A DNA stretch of 64,000 nucleotides from Ecdyonurus torrentis (GCA_949318235.1 OX439135.1:24145050-24209049), one strand, 5' to 3'; numbered from the stretch's first letter, positions 47,385 to 60,259 are shown. Notes: a model not told the origin generated them from the letters alone. Program-made: numbers and translations.

Positions 47385-48867
47385 TCGTGCGTTCAAGTCA
47401 CCAAAACTATCATTCATAATTATATATTTTTTTTTATTATTTAATTGACTTTTTTTTTAACTTATAATTTAACAATTATCACTAATTATTAATTTAATAA
47501 AGATTCATTATACGACCATTCATGTTTGATAGTAATGTTTTTTTATTACTTAAAATTAAACAAATAATAGTTTATTAATTGAAACCAATATTTGAACATT
47601 GTATGAAATAATTATTTAATTTAAAATACACACATCAAATAATTTATTGTTTTTATACTATACATGATTTTTTTTAATTAGTAAAAGTCTCCTTTTTGAT
47701 GTTCATATTTTTAATTTATAAAACAGTAATTTTCATTTAAGTTTAAATAGCACATAGTTCATGGCACTCATTAAATGTAAATTGCTTTTTTTTTCTTAAG
47801 GCTTTTGTATTTAGATTGTGCACTAGTTTTTTTTTTTTTTTTTTTTTTTTTGAATGTGTCTAATTGATATGATTAATTAGCACAATATTTATGACTATTT
47901 GTCAGTTTTGTTTGAAAATGTTATTTATTATATTTTTTTTAATTGTAAGATGAGAAAAATTACCCAATTTATTTTTATGTTTCGAGTAATCATTTTTAAC
48001 ATTTTATTTTGTATTTATGACGTATTTTTAAAGAATAAAGTTCAACGAATGAAAATAATTTTGATCACATTGCCAATAAAGTCATGGAGTCTTAGAGCTA
48101 AAACATTGTAATTAAGTAATTTATTCGATAAATTCGATGAATCTATCGTAGATAACGTTCCGATCTATCAAATTTGATTTTTTGAGTAGAATAATGATAG
48201 TAACATCAATATTTTAATATGCACATATTGTGATAGTATTTTTTACCATTCAAAAACTCTCGCTAATTTGTAATGTAATTCTTATGAGAAAATACGTCAT
48301 GAATTTAAATATTATAAAATATTCTATCACAATTATATGCAAATGCAATGTGATATAAAGTCATGTAAAGTTAAGTTGAAGAGAAATTTCAGTTTTTTTC
48401 CCTATAAAAACTCCTGCAAAAAGTAAAGATAGACAAATGTTTTTAGAAAGGGGGTGCCTGATTATCCACCCAGTTATCTCCAGGCACTCATTTTATAATT
48501 TTACCATTTTAGGTATCGTAAGTTTCTGCAAAAGTTTTAAAATGAGGCCCAAAACAGTGGATGATCAAAGTCACCCCAGTTGCCTGTTTATAAAGAATTG
48601 TTAATGTCATCCCTTAAATGTTGTATACAGTAAAAATTTGTTTATTCCAGCACTTATTCTACCTGATAGAATTAGACCCGTTGCACATTCTTGCGCTTTG
48701 TCGCCATGTTTGTGGTGCCTAATGTATTGTCCATCATAAGGGGAACATCATTTTTCCTCATTTATCACATAAATAAAAGTTAATTTCAATTCTAAGCGTT
48801 TTTCTGATATTCTTCTAGTTTATCAGGTCCTAGAAATAAGGCTTAGATTGAGGTCTGAAGCAGTTTG

Positions 48868-48905
<38 letters not shown>

Positions 48906-49088
48906 TTCTATGCTAGCATGTGTATTCCTGACCAACAATATGGCAGCTCTTAAATATGAGTGCAACCTGTCTAATTATCTTATTTATTAATTATTCTTTT
49001 TGTTTTCAGGTCTCGTCTCATGTTCGCCAAATCCTTGTAAAAACGGTGGGGCATGTGTGTCCACCCCGCGAGGAGAATCCAAGTGCAA
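30457..49088 (+). CDS. 5' end of a secreted/membrane EGF-repeat protein, candidate Notch (partial)
   Basis: Exon 1 (30457-30532) encodes a start, a short charged stretch and a strongly hydrophobic segment (IGLFFFSILILIL), a signal peptide. After an 18,477-base intron, exon 2 (49010-49088) continues in frame with SCSPNPCKNGGACVSTPRG and then ESKC. This is the first half of an EGF repeat, with the CxNGGxC core and three to four spaced cysteines. Exon 2 ends in phase 2 at GTAAGT, and the next exon is not in the window. In insect Notch, a signal peptide is followed directly by a first EGF repeat of this form, so Notch is the best guess. Other EGF proteins with an N-terminal EGF repeat are not excluded. 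An in-frame TAA at 30424-30426 precedes the ATG. A second in-frame ATG lies two codons on (30463). Confidence 0.6.
30533..32508. other. Start of the 18.5-kb intron
   Basis: Very A+T-rich. A short GC-richer block at 31975-32115 is of unknown nature. No exon or complete element recognised. Confidence 0.5.
32509..32800 (-). mobile_element. F1 MITE, full length
   Basis: Ends TATAGGGTGTATACG and TGCGTACGCCCTAT. The octamer is mutated to TTACGTCA. Confidence 0.83.
33436..33716 (-). mobile_element. F1 MITE abutting F2
   Basis: Starts TATAGGGTAGAC and ends AACACCCTGTA. Its last TA is the first TA of the F2 copy at 33715. Confidence 0.83.
33715..34019 (+). mobile_element. F2 MITE, full length
   Basis: Starts TAGACCCCTTGCACATC and ends GAGTGCAACCTATA. 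Internal: GCCTAATACATTGTCCAGCA. Confidence 0.83.
34590..34650. repeat. Poly(A) and (GAA)n microsatellite
   Basis: An A-run is followed by about 11 GAA units and short GAGA. It yields Lys/Glu-rich open frames that are not genes. Confidence 0.95.
34790..35073 (+). mobile_element. F1 MITE
   Basis: Runs from ATGCATTCATGTTAAAGTCG to TGACGTCATGCGCATATAC. Termini slightly eroded. Confidence 0.82.
35077..36452. other. Intron interval without recognised features
   Basis: A+T-rich DNA with A-runs near 35370. No exon or element recognised. Confidence 0.55.
36453..36740 (+). mobile_element. F2 MITE
   Basis: Starts GGAACCCGTTGCATATTC and ends GAGTGCAATAGGTCTA. Confidence 0.82.
37319..37590 (-). mobile_element. 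F2 MITE, end truncated
   Basis: Starts TATAGAGCGGTTGCACTC and is lost after CACCACAAACATGGC. An F1 copy starts 65 bases on. Confidence 0.78.
37655..37954 (-). mobile_element. F1 MITE, full length
   Basis: Starts TATAGGGTGTATGCGG with TGACGTCA at 37672-37679. The far end reads CATGACTGCAACCATCC. Confidence 0.84.
37979..38014. repeat. (AGA)n microsatellite
   Basis: About 12 AGA units, giving an Arg/Lys-rich open frame. Confidence 0.97.
38040..39990. other. Intron interval without recognised genes
   Basis: A+T-rich with T-runs (39030-39059). The phrase TGCAGTAGTTTTCTCAAAAA near 39100 recalls dispersed-repeat phrases elsewhere. Nothing else recognised. Confidence 0.5.
39995..40275 (-). mobile_element. 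F2 MITE
   Basis: Starts TAGACCGGTTGTACTC and ends GTGCAAGGGTTCTATA. An F1 copy starts 10 bases later. Confidence 0.82.
40285..40531 (-). mobile_element. F1 MITE, eroded
   Basis: Starts TATAGGGTGTATGAGC. The octamer region is lost and the right end is truncated after ATCCAACATG. Confidence 0.75.
41450..41790. mobile_element. F5 MITE with internal A+T expansion
   Basis: TTAA lies at both ends. Shares TGACGTCAGAAACATGCA, TCTGATCACTGCTACGGAG and GTCCCATCAAGTGTTTTGTG with the other F5 copies. Confidence 0.8.
41792..43429. other. Intron interval without recognised genes
   Basis: A+T-rich. TGACGTCA at 42146-42153 is outside any recognised element. A CSL-type TTCCCACG is at 43032-43039. There is a T-run near 42895. 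Confidence 0.45.
43430..43713 (+). mobile_element. F1 MITE
   Basis: Runs from ATAGGATTCATTTAAAAGTT to TGACGTCATCCGCATACACC, CTATA. Confidence 0.83.
43971..44311. mobile_element. F5 MITE, best copy
   Basis: TTAA lies at 43971 and 44308. Ends AGGAATAGACCAGA and TCTGGTCTATGGC. TGACGTCA is at 44142-44149, near the centre. Confidence 0.87.
44959..45146. repeat. Compound microsatellite (TCTCTG)n then (TGTC)n
   Basis: About 15 TCTCTG units run directly into about 17 TGTC units, then a TCTC-rich tail. Open frames on both strands are artefacts. Confidence 0.97.
46187..46432. repeat. Imperfect (AAAT)n / (AAAC)n repeat
   Basis: Interrupted AAATAAAT, AAACAAAC and AGATAAAT units over about 245 bases. 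Confidence 0.9.
47293..47380. repeat. (GA)n microsatellite
   Basis: About 44 uninterrupted GA units. Confidence 0.98.
48673..48973 (+). mobile_element. F2 MITE just before the EGF exon
   Basis: Starts TAGACCCGTTGCACATTC and ends GAGTGCAACCTGTCTA, with a run of about 31 A inside. Its end is only 36 bases from the exon start at 49010, close to where a branch point would be expected. Confidence 0.85.
49010..49088 (+). CDS. EGF-repeat exon of the candidate Notch gene
   Basis: The acceptor TGTTTTCAG ends at 49009 and the donor GTAAGT begins at 49089. The 79-base exon keeps the frame of exon 1 (phase 1 in, phase 2 out). It encodes CSPNPCKNGGACVSTP, an unmistakable EGF core, and is GC-richer than its surroundings. 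Confidence 0.8.
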
Positions 49089-49099
49089 GTAAGTGTCAC

Positions 49100-51922
49100 A
49101 ATTTTTATTTCAGAAGTTTCCGCCCATCACATCTCAAAAATCAAAGTCGTTTCCCAACTAATATTTTGTAAAGAATTAAATAAATTTCATATTTTATAAT
49201 TAATTTACTATGTAATTGCAGTATAATAATAATACCATTTCTGCTGAAGATTTAAACTCACTTTTATTCTTTAAGTTTCGTAAAGATTTTGGTCCATGTT
49301 TTAATAATTATAATTAAAACTGACACTTCCAAAATAGTAGTTACAAATTATTTTATATAAAAAATTAATAACTATTAATAAAGGTAAAAAAAAGTTTTTA
49401 ATTTTATACTTTCTCTCATTATTATTTTTTTTAAATATAACTGATAATTTATAATAAAATATATATTATTTTATATTTTAATTTTATTAGGTTATTTTTC
49501 ATTCATACTGTTACATTTGACCCGGAAAATTTGACAGTTAAATGTTAAATATCCTTTTTTACTTGTTATTTTTTTTTTTTTTTACTTCAAGTATAAAAAT
49601 CTATGTGAAAACGGGAAAAAGTAAAGAGAGCCAATTTTTTTTATAATATAGTTTGCCTTGGTTACCTGCAAAGTAGTTTAATTAAAGGAGGTAACATCAA
49701 GGTAAAAAATCAAAGCCGTATTGGATGTATTATAACGATTTGTATTGTATTGGATTTATTGATTTGCTCGCAATTTTAACTATTTTATTATGCATTTTTT
49801 TTTTTTTTTTGCGAATTTATTCTTTTATAAGAAAGCAGTGGCTAATTAGTAATCAGTGTAATCACTAACAACGGGAAAAAAAATTATGCCAAGTCGTTCA
49901 TTGGCTTTAAAATTTCATTTAATTATTATTTTACATTTATGCATAAAAGATAGCGCCAAAGCTCACAAAAATCATACTAAGAAATTATTAATAAATATTC
50001 ATTAAATAATACGCAACCTATTAATATAAATATATTTTTTAATTTATAATTATATTCGATTTCAATTTTGAGACATGAATTAGATAAACGATAATATTTT
50101 CTACTAACCATATCGTACTTTTTTTGAAATAATAAATATTTTTCAAATAAAACCAAAATTTCAGTTATATTTATAAATATAAAAATAGTTTTGTTTTGAT
50201 GGCGCCACGAAGTTACCTCAACTGTTCTGACCATGAAATTGATCAGGTTTTGGACTCATGCTTCAAAGCAACTTCTTAAAACTTTTTTTTTTTTTTTACC
50301 TTTTCCATGTTGAGTATTAAATCCTATATAGTTGAATAGTCTTAACCATGTATACACGTCATCAAGGTTATGTTCATTTAAAGTAATTTGTTTCGATAAT
50401 TTGAGTACATCATTTTCTTACAAACACTTTTAAAAGAAAAGAGGAATTTTTTAATATAACAAAAAGCTTTGATAAATTACTTTTATGTTTATTTTATTTT
50501 GCCATATTTGGTAAGAACAAAATAATTTTCTAACTTGACAAATTACTAAATTGCTATTTATTTAAAAAAAGAACAGGGGTAATAATTTATAAGTGAGAAA
50601 ATAATAATCATTGTCTTTTTTTTATGTTATTTTATATTGTGACGTATTGGAATTTCTTTATTGCTCTATAATAGTACAAGGCAATTGTGTCATTTCTATT
50701 TTCTATTGAACATTTATTTTTTTTTTTTATTATTATTTTTTAATAGTTTTATTTACAATAGTATAATTGAAACGAGTGTTTAAAAATATTAACTAAATTT
50801 TTTAATTAAGTGCTTTTATTTCTTTAGTATGCGGTTAAATTAATAAAATGCGACGATAACAAATAAAAATATTATTTTGAATGTTGCTTTGAATAAAATG
50901 TTTACATGTAGGAATTCTTTAGGAATGGCGGGCCAGTAATACAAAATATAAATAATTAAAAATAATAATAATAAAAAAAGGGTAAAGTTTTAACTGACTC
51001 ATGCACCACACCTCGATAATTTTTTTTATAGGTAACTTAAAAAACAAAATAATAGAAATAATAGATGAAATTAAAATATAAATTACTCTTATTTCAATAC
51101 GTATCCATGATTTATGCACTCTTTACACACATGGGTCTTTTAGTAACGCCAATATATCGATAATAATAGATCAATACACAATCCCCCCCTTTCATTACAC
51201 AAAAACTGATTGAATCATGATTATGAATCAAAATAAAGTCGATTATTTACGCATATAAATTCTATAGTTTAAAAAGAAACTAAAACGTTTTTGTATTTCA
51301 TAAATCTCTTATATGATAAAAAAAGTATAACATGTGCATCACTTTTTTTAAATCAGGTTGATATATAGAAAAATCACAATATGCATAACAATAAGTATAG
51401 TAATTAATAATATATTCAATAAAAAAGTAACCACATCTGTTTATACACTTGATAAAAAAAACAGGACGCTCTCCTTTCACATCATTATCAGTATCATTGT
51501 CACATTCACGCGCTATTGTTAATTCTAACCCCTATTTGATGCTTTTTTATTATTCTGCAACCCCTAAGTCTATTGTATACTGATTATACGTATCTTATAT
51601 TGTGGTTAACTTATCCTTATGTTCTACTTTATAATCCATTTAATTTTATTTTTAAATTTTCTTTCTGACGAGTGAAGAAGTCAATAGCTCTGCAATACGA
51701 ATTTCGTAGTGTATTTTACTGCTATATCAAAAGGGTTTAAGAATTTTATTTTAATCGTCAAAATTAGCACTTTGATGTTATTATTTAATATTTTTGGCGT
51801 AAATACTTTTTTTTTTGCATGAATAATACCATACCAAATTGCTATTACAATTTTAAACAAAACTAATATTACAAATTTTGCTAATTATTGATTGGTTTTT
51901 GAAAAGTACAAAACTATCATTG

Positions 51923-51968
<46 letters not shown>

Positions 51969-53268
51969 GAAAAATGGGACTTAATTATTTAAATAAATGT
52001 GATTAAAAGCCTTTTTTACGCACTCATACCCTTTACAAAAAAAAAAAAAAAATTATTGTATTACAAATGCGCAATCATTCATTAGAAAGTCTCATTATTG
52101 ACATTTAAAATATAATTCAATTTCTAAATAATATTCAAAATCTATTTTACTTAAAAAAGTAATAAATAATAAATTTATATTTTAAAAAACCGCAACAGAA
52201 GGTTAAATCCCCAAAGTGAATTAACGGCATTGATTTAAGTATTGTTACATTACTTTTTTATTGTTATTGACCGCAAAAATAAGAGCAAGTGCTATATGTT
52301 CTCACCATACAGTATCACAGATGTATGTTTGCATCCTATTGTTCAACCCTCTCTCCTTATCCTTCTGTTATATATATGAAGAGGCGGGAGAGTTTTTTAT
52401 ATCTCTTTTATGACTTTATCAAGAGCTACTTTTTATATGATACCAAGGGGTTATGTTAATTTTGTTGTTGTTAAGATAAGGGTTGTGGGGGTATACTATG
52501 TGTATAATGTCTATGATATACACCGTACCGTATGGACCGATTTTAAGTAACTGATAGCTGTTTATACTCAAAAACACTGCCAAGTTTTTTTTTTTTTTTT
52601 TTTTTTAATGTTGGTTTTATTAAAAATTAAAAGTTCTGCCAGATTTGAGTTTTCACTGTCTCGTATTCCAATTCTGTGATTTTAAATTTTGATTTTAATA
52701 TTTAAAATCAATTTCCGTGTTCTTTTTGAATTCATTATTTATATGATTTAAAAATGTTCACAATCTCCTAAGTAAGAAAAATGAACAATTTTCCAGTAAG
52801 TGCTATAATTGTAATATAGTGCAATACTAGTCACTATTTATAATTAAAAATTATCTATATACTGATGCACGTATAATGATCTAATTAATATATCTTTTTA
52901 TTGTTATAATACAGAAAAAATCGTGTCGTATCTTTACTTTTCTACCTTTTTTATTATATCGTAATAATTTATCTCATTAATTGTCATGATCAATCAATCG
53001 ATAAGTCTTTTACCCATTCATTTATTTTATATAATATAAATTTTATGTAAGGGGTTTTTATATATAGTCAAGCGTTAAAATGTGTTTTTTACTGTCTTGT
53101 GTGGCGTCTAAACATTGCACGCTTCTTGATTTTTAACTTAACTTGCAAATTAGCAGTAATTACCAGGTATAGATCCATAGATAATTATTTTTTAAACAAC
53201 TTTTTATTAATAAATTATCATCATATATAAGAAATCTTATAAAAATATCATATTTATACATGATTTTA

Positions 53269-53304
<36 letters not shown>

Positions 53305-55380
53305 TTATAATATTGTAAAATATAATTTTTTTAGTAATAATGCGAGTATGAATTTCTTTTAAATGTAAGGCATATTTTATTTTTAAATAAATTATAAAAA
53401 TTATATTCATGATTTTATTTAATATTTTTTTAAATATAATTTATTATTATATTTAATATATTGTTGCAAGTTGCATAATTTAAATCAGTTTTTGTGTAAG
53501 GAAAAATTAAAATTTGACATCAAAAACTTATATTCGATCATAAATATACATATTTTAATAAATCAATAAAATTATTTATGTGGTATTTTATATATTTCGG
53601 AAATCTTTTTATTATACAGTAAATAATTAAATATGTACTTAATTTTTATTATTATTTGTTTTACCCCTTTATAAATACTTATTACTCTTGAGAATAAAGA
53701 AAAAAAATTTCACCTTTCTTTCCCACGATTTTTAAAAAAAGAAGAAGCATAACACCATACTCACAGAAGTTGATTCCTTAGAGTATTCTCATAGAAAAAA
53801 AAAAGTTACTTTCATCGTTTTTGAATGAATGAAAATTAAGTCGCGTGCCGCGTGAGAACATTGCACATTTGTGGTCCAGATTTTTAGTATACGTCATCCT
53901 AAGGGAATCAATTGAATGGGGTGGGGGGAGTATAAATGTAACACATGTGATTATGCATGAGAATAATCACACGATACGTACATATACATATGTGAGATAA
54001 TCCTTTTTGTATATCATGAAATATTAATTATTGATTTTGTAATGTTTTTGACAAGTGTATGATGTACAATCTTTTAACCCTTTTTTGAAACAATTTTTGA
54101 TCGACTACCGTGTAAAATTTTGTGTGAAAGCTTTATTTTTAGAACCTTTTGATGTATTATAGAAAAAAATGTCGGACAAGTTGTAATGGATCGAATAAAA
54201 GGGTTAGATTCTGTCGGGAAAAAGCATTTTTTTTAATGATGCCCATAGCCCACAAAGTTCAATTGTTTACGTACGCTTTGACTACTGATTTTTATGTTGA
54301 GATATATTCTAGACCAAACCATCATGCATTTTAAAGATATTATTTTATTTTCTTTATGCATTATACAAAGGGGTGAGGGATGAAGACTTGTTGCATTTTA
54401 ACGAGGGGTTAACTTTGGCGGGACATTTCTTTTCCACAAATTCTAGAAGTCTCTAAGTTATTTCAGATCAACATAATCTTATTTTATATTTTCAAATAAT
54501 TTTATGATGATTTTTATAATTTATTTACGTCAAAATCGCAAAAATGATTTGTTTTTGTCATCTCAGATGACATTGATCGGATGTCACATTTCCTCTTTTT
54601 TTTCTCTATAATTTTAGTTTGGATATACAAAAAAAATCTCAGTTACTATAATGTTTCTCTCATACCATGATACTTTATTTCGTAATTCCACATTTTATGT
54701 ATCTGTTAAAAACTGCCTTAACTGGTTTATATATTTGGTAAGAATATATATTTAAAAGAGAGTACGGAAAAAAAAAGATACAGTTTTGTGCCATTACACG
54801 GATATTGGCAATTATACTAATTTACACTACATTTTGCTACTCACGTTATGGCAAAAAAAAAAAAAAAAAAAAAGTATTGCCTATTTTTTTTTTTCTTCAA
54901 TACATGATTTAATACTTTTTTTTTATATCGATTAAAATTGTATAGCCATTCCTTTATGAACGATTAGTATGAACTTTTTGAGCAATATAATGTGTGCCGT
55001 GAGAATCGTTTTTACAAATAAAATTATATCTTCAGCAAAAAAAGTGTTGGCGTATATTTAAATTTTAAAGTTACCAAAAACCTTTAAAATAAGAATAAGA
55101 GATTTGATTGACCCAGGGAGTTGATCGTAATATTTATTACCACAAGCGTTGGTTTTGCCATTATTTACAATGAAATATTTATGAATAAATAAAATATATT
55201 TATCTATATGAATTAAAATTCATGTACAAACGGCTTGTCTGAATTAACAATGCTTTATGCAGAATGTCACAATTTATTTAGTAAAATGTTACAAATTTGA
55301 GTGCATGCTAAACATAAGTACTTCAATGTCATCAATTTTTAAGTTACGATCAAAGTATTCCGATAAAGTATTATAATTCT
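49100..55380. other. Second intron or downstream region, nothing recognised
   Basis: Very A+T-rich with several long A/T runs (51925-51967, 53274-53302). A CSL-type TTCCCACG is at 53720-53727. I searched for the second half of the EGF repeat and found none. Confidence 0.5.
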
Positions 55381-55385
55381 TTCTT

Positions 55386-55673
55386 TAGACGGGTTGTACT
55401 CATATTTAAGAGCCGCCATTTTGTTGGTTAGGAATACACAGGCCAGGGAAGAACGTCATTTCTATTTTTTTAATAGCAAAAGAAGCTTCAAACCTCAATC
55501 AAAGCCTTATTTCTAGCTCCTAATAAGTTCGAAAAATATGAGAAAATTTCGTTCAGTTGAAATAAACTCTTTTTATATGAAAAATTAGGAAAAATGATGT
55601 TTCTCCTATGCTGGACAATGTATTAGGCACCACAAACATGGCGACAAAGCGCAAGGATGTACAAGGGGTCTTT
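55386..55673 (-). mobile_element. F2 MITE
   Basis: Starts TAGACGGGTTGTACTC and ends GTACAAGGGGTCTTTA. Confidence 0.83.
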
Positions 55674-56481
55674 ATGAAACAATTTTCAATAGGTTTTCAG
55701 TTCTTGCATAAAGTAATCTAGAGTGAAATAATATTTATTTAAAAAATTCCTTAAACGGAAATACAGCTGAAAATATTATTTGAGTGAATATATTCTGAAG
55801 TGTTTATTTAAGAAAAATTTTCTTGAACAAATGTAAAGGTGTGTGTTAAGAAAAGAAAGATAATATTTTAATATAATATATTTTTGTTTCATCTCCTGGT
55901 ATACAAGTTTTTTTTCTTTCTTAGTTTTGTTAACTCGGATACGCCCATGACGTGTTTTTTCTATAAATTTTAACCAACAACGTAAGAAATGTAAGTTAAA
56001 TTAATGTTAGTTTCAAAATTTCAATGTAAACTAATTATTAATATTTTATAATGTAAAATAATTTTAATATATTTTATATTTTTTTAAATATTATATATAT
56101 TTTTATAATTTATAAATATTAATTATTTTTAATATTATATTTAAAAATACTATTTAAATAATGTTATTTGTGTGAAATGTATGTTTTCCCTGAACAATTG
56201 ACCTTTCAGATTCTTTATGCGCATTGTTCTTTGCTGTGTAAAATACTGGTATTAAAAAAGGGTGTATTGTGGTTTGCTTTACGTGCGACAATAATATAAA
56301 GATGAAACGGAAACTTCAACGTCTGCAAAATAAACTTTTTCTTTCCCCCTTTTTCATTTCTTTGAATATTTTTACTGTAAATGTTATTTTTTATTTTCTT
56401 TAGTATTTTTCTGTATATTTTAGAGCGTCTTTTTTGTTCCTGCAATGGTAGATATCGTTGATATAAAGTTTTTAATGGTTG

Positions 56482-56782
56482 TATAGGGTGTGTACGTATG
56501 ACGTCATTCTGAGAGCTTTTCGATGCTCTTCTTGAGCAACGAATAACATTGTTCAAGAAGGACAAACGTAGTTTTTGGCAGTTTTCTTTGGAAAATTAGC
56601 TATTTTTTTGGTCATTATTATTTTTCTTGCATACTTGAGGTACTAATTCAACCTGTTAACAGCATCAGTGCTCTCAAAAAAATTGTGAAGTATTTTTAAA
56701 CTGGCAAAATGTGCCATTTTCCGCCAATGTTATTTAATACTCACTTATGACGTCGACTTTAACATGAATGAAAACACCCTAT
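56482..56782 (-). mobile_element. F1 MITE, full length
   Basis: Starts TATAGGGTGTGTACG and ends AAAACACCCTATT. TGACGTCA is at 56499-56506. Confidence 0.86.
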
Positions 56783-56784
56783 TA

Positions 56785-57730
56785 GTAATAATACTATAAT
56801 CATTTTCTTAATCATAAAAAATTAATTCTATTGGCTTTTACCATGCGATCAGATGGAGATTTCAGTTGACGCTAAACTCCATTTAAATCAATTTTTTATG
56901 AAAGAAAATGTACCATTCCTCTATAAATAGACCTCAGTGCAGTAGTTTCTTAAAAGACACCAAAAACACGGTTTTGTAATATTAATTTTTATTAATGGAT
57001 AGTAAATTACTAATTAGCGTATAGCTTTTTCTGTGTACCTAACCTATAACTTTCATTTGAAATAAATTTCAAAGTCGTTTGGTATTGATTACACTGATTG
57101 GAACAATAAATAGAAATAAAAATTAGTACGAAAAAAATAACAGCAATAAAAGTAAGGTATTAACATGATGTACAGTATATTGAAATAAATGTGATATGAC
57201 GTCATTGGATAGACATAGTGAAACACAGTTTATATTAATATGTATATAAAAAAAAGGGTGAATGCTTCTTTTGATCCTCCATGCCTTCTTTTATTATTTT
57301 TTTTCTTCCTTTTCATAGCCTCGAGGTATTTGGTATTCATTCTTTTTTTCTTTCTTTTTCTCTTCTCTGCCCGTATCTTTTCTCTTTTATTATTTGATGT
57401 TTTACATATCTTTACCTGCATTTCGTACACCTGTCAACTTTATTCTTTCATGTAGATGTTAGACATACGACAATATCAGAGAAAAAGAATATAAAATGTA
57501 ATAATATTTACGGTATTTCGTACTGTGCAATTTAAAAATTCATTTATTTTCCCTTTTTTTGTATTGCCGTTAAAAAAAGTGAAAATTTTTACAGAAAACG
57601 GTATTTCTGGAGGGCGAATGTCTTTAGAAAAAAAATCTTTGTTAGGGGGTGTCAAAATGTCATAAAGTGAAAACCGCTAAATTAAAAAGTCTCATCTAAA
57701 AAAAGGTAAACGTTATTTCTTTGAGTTAAT

Positions 57731-57775
<45 letters not shown>

Positions 57776-60259
57776 AGATTTATTGGTAATTACGTTCCAA
57801 TCAACTTTTTCATTGATTTTTTTCTTTAATTAAAATGATATCAAGATAATAAAAGTTTACTTGAAAAACATTTTCTTTCTCTCTTTTTACATTTATAACG
57901 ATTTATTAAAAATAATTATCGAGAAATCGAAGTAAAAAAGTTCAATTCAACTCTAGTGCATTAAAATATTAAGTTAATAATTTTTCATATATATATATAA
58001 AGTTTTCTAACAAGAAATAAAGGAAATCGAGATTTTATAAAACCTTCGTTTTGTATTTCATATAAAAAGGTAAGATGATATTATATTAAAAAAAAAAAAA
58101 AAAAAAAGATAGAGAGTGAGAGACGGTGATTTTATTTTTGATTATACCTGTACACCTGTACACTGCTTTTGGCCCGAGGACTCATATTACACTTTAAAAT
58201 TACAATAATAGATTATACACTCCCACATGGTCTATATTCATATAATATCATATTTATATCTTAAAAACTACAAGGGTGAATCTAATATTGCATAAAGTAT
58301 ATCATCTTTTATATTATATATACCTTTACCTGGCAAAAGGTTGGCGCATGCGTATTAGGCACCGTGCGCGTGGGAAATAAAAAGGTTCAGCTCGTGTTAC
58401 AATGTTGTCAAATTGTCATTTTTTTTAGAACGTGTGCCCAATGTTGCCAAATTTCTATGATTATTATCACTAAATTGTTCAGTCATGTATGAATATTATT
58501 GATGTTGTTTTTAACACTGTTATTATTGGGGGATATATATAAAGTGTTAAACTTATTGTTAGAAATGCCTCTTTTTCTTTCTCTCTTTGAAATATTATTA
58601 TCTTGATAGATAATTAGTCTTTTAATTAAGTAATTAAACTGGAATATTGGTTTTATTATATCTTGTTATAAAAATTAGAATTTATAAATGGATCTTATTC
58701 TATAATTAGCTTGTATGTATGGCTACATAAATTTCAAAGATATGAACGTGTTATGGAAAGGTAGGCTTGAAAAGCGTGATAACTTCAAAGCTTAGAATGA
58801 GTTAATGCTGCGACTTGACCATTAAGACACTGACTTAATTTAATTAATTGTTAATTTTTTTTTATATGCACCAATCATACTTTTAAAAAATACGAGAACC
58901 ATACAAATTCAACACTTTTGGAGGTAAATCAGGCACGTTTTAAAATCGAGTAATTAAGAAGGGCTTGATCACCATGCAAATTTTGGATATTTAATTACCA
59001 TGCTAATTTTAATACCCCACCCCCTGGTAGATGCAGATATGCTTATCACTTTGTGTTATATAGTAATCAATTATCATTAACTCTCAAATATCATTATAAA
59101 TAATAATAAGAAAAAAAGAAAAAAAAAAAAAAAAAAAAAAAAAAGAAAAGAAAAGGCAAACTTTAGAATTTAAAAGCTATATATATGAGCCTCTTTCTAT
59201 AACTCTTGAATCGTCAAAAATTGACATATTTTGTGAATGCATTGAGTTATAAATTTTGATGAATAATTCAATTCAAAACGTTTTTATTACAAGTGCATGA
59301 AGGGGTCCTTATCCTTCACGAACAAATACGTAATAATTATGCTAACTAATTTACAGAAACATTTATTCACTACAACATAATTATTGCTGTACTGCATAAT
59401 AACTTTGTTACACTGCTTTAATATTTTATACAGTCCAGTTTATGCTGATTAAATTAGCAATATCTATGCTATAATAACGTAAATGTAGCATAAATTACGT
59501 TATTCCTTCCGTATTATAATGTATCTATATAAAGGCATAGTATAAGAAGCAATTAACATTATAAAGTGTATTTCTTGGATAGGAAATCTTGATTTAGAGT
59601 AAACTATTTCAAAACGGTGAGAAAATAGAGAAAAATTGCTAGTAATCAGCTTCAATCGATGTTTTTAATTATGTAAGTAGAAAATATCAATACATATTAT
59701 AATACTGATCTTGGACGTGAACGTTTATACTTTTTTTTTTTTTTAGAATGTACTGTAAAAAAAATCAAGTCAATTTAAAATTATATACTACTCTGGACTT
59801 AACATAAGTGACGTCATAATTTGAGCAATTGAAAGCAATAAGATTCAATTGAGGCCATATCAAAAGTACTGTACCCGCGCAGTTATAATATATTCGTGCA
59901 AAAAGGAAGGAGTTTTATAAAAGTCACATACTTTTTTTATGAGAGAGGGACTCACTTAAAATATCACTGATTTCTTTAAATAAAGAGCTTTTTTATATAT
60001 TTCATGTAAAATAGAAATGTATTGGGCGCAAGCCTGTTTTTGGTTGACGAATAATCAAATGAAAGGAAGAGAAATTTTGCTCGGTTTTATACAAATCTTG
60101 AGTATTCATCATTGATTTTTTTTTAAATATTATTTTTAATATTTGTTATTCTTAAATTTAATTTTATTAATCAAGTTTCAGGTTTTATTTCAAATAAAAC
60201 TGATGTCACAATGCAAATTTATTGTTTTTATCTTTTTTTTATCTTTATCTTTATCTTTA

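Larger units (their letters stand above)
45200..48660. other. Intron interval without recognised genes
   Basis: A+T-rich, with A/T runs, the AAAT-type repeat at 46187 and the GA repeat at 47293. No exon recognised. Confidence 0.5.

Noticed and set aside
48956..49171. 71-aa open frame over the EGF exon
   Set aside because: It is the wrong frame; the in-phase reading of the spliced exon gives the EGF motif.
56215..56565. 116-aa open frame on -
   Set aside because: Its N-terminal part is the F1 MITE; the rest is Lys/Asn-rich with no pattern.
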